A DNA stretch of 64,000 bases from Sphingomonadales bacterium (GTDB lineage: Bacteria; Pseudomonadota; Alphaproteobacteria; Sphingomonadales; Sphingomonadaceae). Of this stretch, positions 60,524 through 64,000 are shown piece after piece. The translations under genes were made by a program, and so were the position numbers. Under the pieces are notes generated by a model. The model was not told where the DNA came from, searched no databases, and was given only the letters and a program-made list of their open reading frames with translations. Each line of letters opens with the position of its first letter. The first letter of the stretch is position 1. Where the stretch lies: contig CANIRZ010000002.1 of assembly GCA_947470185.1 (NCBI GenBank), positions 122,237-186,236 of the forward strand, given 5' to 3'.

Positions 60524-61747
60524 TCAATCCCACTGCAGTTCAAGCGCCGGAACAAAGGTGATGTTGCCAACGAAATAGCTAAGTTCGAACCCGTCCTTGA
60601 CGCGGAACGAGGGAATCGCTTTCAACAACTCTTCCAGCGCCACTTGCAATTCAAACCGTGCCAGATGCATACCCAGGCATTTGTGAATTCCGCCACCAAG
60701 GGCGATGTGCGGCGCTTTGCGGTCAAAGCGCACTTCCGAGGGACTATCGTGCATCTTAGGGTCCTGATTTGCGACCGGCGTACAGACGGAAACATATTCG
60801 CCCGGCATGATTTTCTGCCCGTGAATTTCCAGTTCCTTGGTCGCAATGCGGAACGCAGTCACAGGTCCGAATACGCGGAGAAATTCTTCAACCGCCAGTA
60901 CGATCTGGTCTGGATTGTTGCGAAGCTGCTGCTGCTGTTCAGGATGACGCGCCAGCCAGGTAACGATATTGCCCAGCATAGTGGTAACGGTATCGAGCCC
61001 GCCGAGGAACAGGTTAAAGCAATGACCAAGGACTTCTTCGTCGTTCCATTTACGACCATCTTCGGCCTCAAGGTCAAAGATTTTAGTGATATAGTCGTCG
61101 CGCGGTGCCGCCCGGCGGGCAGCAATTTCGCCTTTCAGATAATCAACCGCATTTTTGACTGCATTACTGCGCACTTCCCAATCATTGGTATGCAGCATGT
61201 TTTTTTCCCACACAAGGAATTCGGCCATGCGATCCTGCGGCAAACCGAGCAGATCAAGCACGATGTATATTGGATAGCGCTCCGAAAATTCATTAACGAA
61301 ATCGCATTCTTTGCGATCACGAAATTTATCGATCAGGTCGATGGCGCGTCCGCGCAGATCTTCCTTCATTGCCGCCATTTTTTGCGGCGAGAAACTTGGA
61401 TTAAGCGCCTTTCGGTAGTGGGTGTGCATTGGCGGATCGACCTCAGTGGGTACGACCAACCAATTTTCTCCGATACTCTGCGACCATTGACCCATGCCGT
61501 TCTTGGTGAAATCATCGACGTTGCGAAGCATCGCCATCGTGTCTTCATAACCGGTCAGCAGCCAGCCCGGCTTATCACCGGGGAAAATATTGGTGACATA
61601 AGTTATAGGCCCCAGCGTCGCGTGCATTTCGGGGATGAGCGTTTCCTGAGGGCAATCCTTCACGACTTTGCGAGCAAAAAACGGTGAAGCCATTGCGTTT
61701 TTAGGATTCACATGCGGCGGTAATGTTGTTTGTGCGGCGGATGCCAT
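60524..61747 (-). CDS. Cytochrome P450, CYP101-like
   Basis: The 407-residue P450 has an I-helix L-F-L-G-G-L-D-T-V-T-T, matching the GGLDTV oxygen-activation site of P450cam. The E-E-F-L-R-V region gives the E-x-x-R motif. The heme-binding loop A-L-G-G-G-I-H-K-C-L-G carries Cys357, but Leu stands where most P450s have Phe (F-G-x-G-x-H-x-C). CYP101-type enzymes hydroxylate camphor and other terpenoids and need a ferredoxin and reductase, neither of which is visible. ATG 61747 has AGGAG about 8 bp upstream; GTG 61753 is less likely. The DUF1214 gene precedes it by 79 bp. Confidence 0.92.
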   Translation of the reverse strand: MASAAQTTLPPHVNPKNAMASPFFARKVVKDCPQETLIPEMHATLGPITYVTNIFPGDKPGWLLTGYEDTMAMLRNVDDFTKNGMGQWSQSIGENWLVVPTEVDPPMHTHYRKALNPSFSPQKMAAMKEDLRGRAIDLIDKFRDRKECDFVNEFSERYPIYIVLDLLGLPQDRMAEFLVWEKNMLHTNDWEVRSNAVKNAVDYLKGEIAARRAAPRDDYITKIFDLEAEDGRKWNDEEVLGHCFNLFLGGLDTVTTMLGNIVTWLARHPEQQQQLRNNPDQIVLAVEEFLRVFGPVTAFRIATKELEIHGQKIMPGEYVSVCTPVANQDPKMHDSPSEVRFDRKAPHIALGGGIHKCLGMHLARFELQVALEELLKAIPSFRVKDGFELSYFVGNITFVPALELQWD

Positions 61748-61826
61748 AGTCACTCTCCTGAATTTTATGCTTTGTAATTGAGGCCAACTGCTCCAGCCTT
61801 AGACTTTCCAACAATAGGTTGGCAAT

Positions 61827-63143
61827 TTACCAAATAGCTCGCTTTTGCGCCGCGATACGCCTGTTGCGTAAGGCAATGGCGCGCTCTTGCGGCGAGACGC
61901 TCCTCGTTGCAGCTGGCAAATGATCCCGTACATCCACAAGTTTCACCTTGCGGATATTGGGGTTGGGCGTTGCTGTCGCGCCGAACCACCGGCCCTGCAC
62001 GGCCCCGCTTTCATAGCCCGCCGTATCAAGCCAATTATGCACACCGGGATCGCGGGCCGATATGACGGTACGGAAAATGCCGTCGCTATCAACGACGCCT
62101 TGCGTGTCATTCAGGCTGGACTGGTTATTGTACCAATCGGTAGTCTCATAAAGCTCGTTCGTCAGGATGATCGACCAATACTTATAGCTGTCCGGAATTT
62201 TGACCTCGGTGATGAGCGCCTCGTCATTGGCCAGTTCATAGGCGCCTTCATAATAGCTTTGGCCTTGCAGCCCTGACATTTGCGAGACATCGAAAACCTT
62301 TAGCGCATTGAGAAAACCCTGGTCGCGCAGTTCCTGCACATGCGTCGGGAAGGCGAGCGCACATACTGCGGTAATCCCTGCCATTTCGCCGAACGCGTGA
62401 TGAAGCGCATCAACCGTCGCCCGGCCCTTTGCTTCTTCGACATCCAATCGCACGATGCCGAACCGCGGTTCGCGCTCGACACCCCAATCACAGCTGACGA
62501 TGCGGATCATGAATTTTTCGCAAGCCTCGTTGAGCGGCCAGTAGTCACCTTTATGGCCAGCGGGCTTTTGCGGCGAAATGACGACTTCAAAATTGCCTTC
62601 GCTATCGATTTGCAAATTATCAAAATTGCCCTGATCGAGGACGGGGTGATGCTTGCCTGTGCGCAGGGTATCCGGCCCCATTTGGGCCAGGATCATCATT
62701 CTGGTCGTACCGCGGTCGCCCTTGAGCAAGTAACTACCACCCTTTTCGATCAGGCAGCTTTTATATATCGTGTCGGCATTTGGCTGAAAGATATTCTGCG
62801 CGATATTGAGTTCGGGAACGAACATCGGATGCCGCCTATCGCCCACTAAAGTGTCTGAACTGGCGCGTGCCAATCCTGACAACAACAGGCGCATCGACTC
62901 TGCCATAATCTGCGGATTACCGCGCAACCGTTCTGGAACGCGCGCGCGCATTGCATCACCCAGCGGACGCAAAGCGTCGATCAATTGCTCCCATTCGAGA
63001 CCGTCACCTGCCATCCTTGCCGTTCCTCCGGTTTGAACTCGCTTAAGCTCGCCTTTTACCGCCGTGCGTAACCTTTCCCCCGGCAGGTTGATACCCGCCG
63101 CGCCTAGCCAGAATGCGAACTTCAACAAGGATCGCCGCTGCAT
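61827..63143 (-). CDS. DUF1214-domain protein with possible Tat signal
   Basis: The protein has up to 438 residues from ATG 63143. Its N-terminus has an RR-S-L-L-K-F motif and a short hydrophobic stretch (F-W-L-G-A-A-G-I-N-L), reminiscent of a Tat signal. The C-terminal half carries DUF1214 (regions Y-K-Y-W-S-I-I-L-T-N and N-W-L-D-T-A-G-Y). The start is uncertain: 63158 and 63143 have no ribosome site, whereas ATG 63014 has CGGAGGAAC about 10 bp upstream but would remove the RR segment. DUF1214 proteins recur beside P450s and steroid or aromatic genes in sphingomonads without a known function. It precedes the P450 in the same direction. Confidence 0.72.
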   Translation of the reverse strand: MQRRSLLKFAFWLGAAGINLPGERLRTAVKGELKRVQTGGTARMAGDGLEWEQLIDALRPLGDAMRARVPERLRGNPQIMAESMRLLLSGLARASSDTLVGDRRHPMFVPELNIAQNIFQPNADTIYKSCLIEKGGSYLLKGDRGTTRMMILAQMGPDTLRTGKHHPVLDQGNFDNLQIDSEGNFEVVISPQKPAGHKGDYWPLNEACEKFMIRIVSCDWGVEREPRFGIVRLDVEEAKGRATVDALHHAFGEMAGITAVCALAFPTHVQELRDQGFLNALKVFDVSQMSGLQGQSYYEGAYELANDEALITEVKIPDSYKYWSIILTNELYETTDWYNNQSSLNDTQGVVDSDGIFRTVISARDPGVHNWLDTAGYESGAVQGRWFGATATPNPNIRKVKLVDVRDHLPAATRSVSPQERAIALRNRRIAAQKRAIW

Positions 63144-64000
63144 GAAATCGACTGACATAATGATCGAGGTTACTTCTGCGGTTGATATCGGTGAGCCTGC
63201 CAATATCGCCGCGACACTCCACCTGCCCGAAGAAATGCCGAGCGGCCAGTTAAACCTGATTTTAGCAGTCCACGGTGGCGGCTACAACCGTCATTACTGG
63301 CATCCCCATTTTGCCGATGATAGTTACAGCTTTGCGCGCTTTTTCACGGGGCATGGGAAAGCGGTACTCGCCATCGATATGCTCGGCATGGGCCAAAGCA
63401 GCACGCCCGAGCCTGAAAGCAGATTAGACAGAATGAAAATTGCGGCTGCGCACAATGCCGCACTTGTGCATTGCGTCGCCGAACTGGCTCGTCCGGTCTC
63501 AATCACCGGCCTTGGCCATTCGATGGGCGGGTTGATGATTATCACGCAAGCTGCAGCGCACGAGGGGCTGGACCGCGTTGCTGTGCTAGGTTGGTCAAAT
63601 CAGCCGATGGTGCTTGGCGATACTGATGTCGCGTCGCTGCAAGCAGGGTTGATACCATCAGGCTATCTCGCCACCCCGCGAGAACCCATGCGGAAGCTTT
63701 TTTATTGGTCAGATGTACCAACAGAGCTGATTGAGTTCGATGAGGCCAATGGATCGACGACTCCTGCCTGCCTTGGCCGTGATGCTTTGACGCCACGGAT
63801 AGTTCACGAAGCCTCGGCACAAATCGCCGTTCCTGTGCTGATAGTTCAGAGCGAGATTGATACGAGCCCAGCCCCAGAAAAGGAACCAAAATACTTCAGT
63901 AAATCTGCCGATGTTGAATTACAAATTCTTGAAAATGCAGCCCATTGTCAGAATTTTGCCTCGAACCGCAGCCTGCATTGGAACCAGATTAACGACTGGA
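63142..64000 (+). CDS. Alpha/beta hydrolase, partial (runs off right edge)
   Basis: The frame runs from ATG 63142 to the window end without a stop (286 codons visible). It shows an oxyanion-type A-V-H-G-G-G-Y-N-R-H, then I-D-M-L-G-M-G-Q-S-S, the nucleophile elbow G-H-S-M-G-G (Ser127) and A-A-H-C-Q-N-F with the probable catalytic His, so the domain is nearly complete. AAGGAT lies about 10 bp before the ATG. The start codon shares CATG with the divergent DUF1214 frame. It probably hydrolyses an ester, lactone or C-C bond; the substrate is unknown. Confidence 0.83.
   Translation, partial: MKSTDIMIEVTSAVDIGEPANIAATLHLPEEMPSGQLNLILAVHGGGYNRHYWHPHFADDSYSFARFFTGHGKAVLAIDMLGMGQSSTPEPESRLDRMKIAAAHNAALVHCVAELARPVSITGLGHSMGGLMIITQAAAHEGLDRVAVLGWSNQPMVLGDTDVASLQAGLIPSGYLATPREPMRKLFYWSDVPTELIEFDEANGSTTPACLGRDALTPRIVHEASAQIAVPVLIVQSEIDTSPAPEKEPKYFSKSADVELQILENAAHCQNFASNRSLHWNQINDW

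Noticed and set aside
60503..61687. 394-codon open frame on the plus strand
   Set aside because: It lies wholly opposite the P450, which has clear I-helix, E-x-x-R and heme motifs; the frame has no family pattern and is a shadow of GC-biased codons.
1..64000. CRISPR array, prophage or rRNA operon
   Set aside because: No regularly spaced repeats, phage structural or integrase genes, or rRNA sequence were seen.

Overview
The window reads as chromosomal DNA of a sphingomonad-type alphaproteobacterium (Sphingomonadales; genus not resolvable from sequence alone). The evidence is the conserved alphaproteobacterial blocks timA-like/secB, rpsT/dnaA and ubiE-ubiB-coaBC-dut, a TonB-dependent receptor ending in Phe, many TonB/SnoaL/CoA catabolic genes, and moderately GC-rich codon use with frequent 4-bp ATGA/GTGA overlaps. 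Two genes are cut by the edges: a DsbA-like protein at the left and an alpha/beta hydrolase at the right.

Positions 1-38.6 kb are mostly core genome. They hold tandem DsbA-like proteins, smc, an alpha/beta hydrolase, an ATP-dependent DNA ligase plus its partner MBL exonuclease, a small sugar locus (GH36 alpha-galactosidase divergent from a sodium:solute symporter and glycerol kinase), a PAS_5 protein, dapE, the smr-mltA-timA operon, secB-murJ-trpS, a zinc-ribbon/SH3-like protein, dnaA, rpsT, mutM, ubiE-ubiB, a ccdAB toxin-antitoxin pair lodged between ubiB and coaBC, coaBC-dut-moeB/thiF, a sirtuin, dapB-nth, and a three-gene valine-degradation operon (isobutyryl-CoA dehydrogenase, 3-hydroxyisobutyryl-CoA hydrolase, enoyl-CoA hydratase). 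A tRNA-Arg(CCG) at 38.5 kb closes this part.

Positions 38.9-64 kb are a catabolic, accessory-looking region with no housekeeping genes. It contains two paralogous phosphotransferases with a non-canonical catalytic loop, a third phosphotransferase with a canonical loop, two SDRs, four SnoaL/NTF2-like domains outside and inside a lipoprotein, a TonB-dependent receptor, a complete CoA-thioester operon (thiolase, enoyl-CoA hydratase/3-hydroxyacyl-CoA dehydrogenase, acyl-CoA dehydrogenase, HSL-type hydrolase, MaoC hydratase), a second operon (LLM flavin oxidoreductase, phosphotransferase, AAHS-type MFS transporter, VOC protein, MDR oxidoreductase), a P450 resembling the CYP101 family, a DUF1214 protein and another alpha/beta hydrolase.

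Taken together, the right half could hydroxylate a hydrophobic, probably cyclic substrate (P450), oxidise it to a ketone (SDR), insert oxygen or reduce (LLM enzyme), hydrolyse a lactone or ester (alpha/beta hydrolases), remove a hydroxyl by phosphorylation (APH-type kinases) and finish by beta-oxidation. That pathway is inference. No acyl-CoA ligase, ferredoxin, ferredoxin reductase or regulator is visible in the window. The most interesting hypotheses are this pathway with its atypical kinases, and a galactosylglycerol (floridoside-like) utilisation role for the alpha-galactosidase/symporter/glycerol kinase locus.
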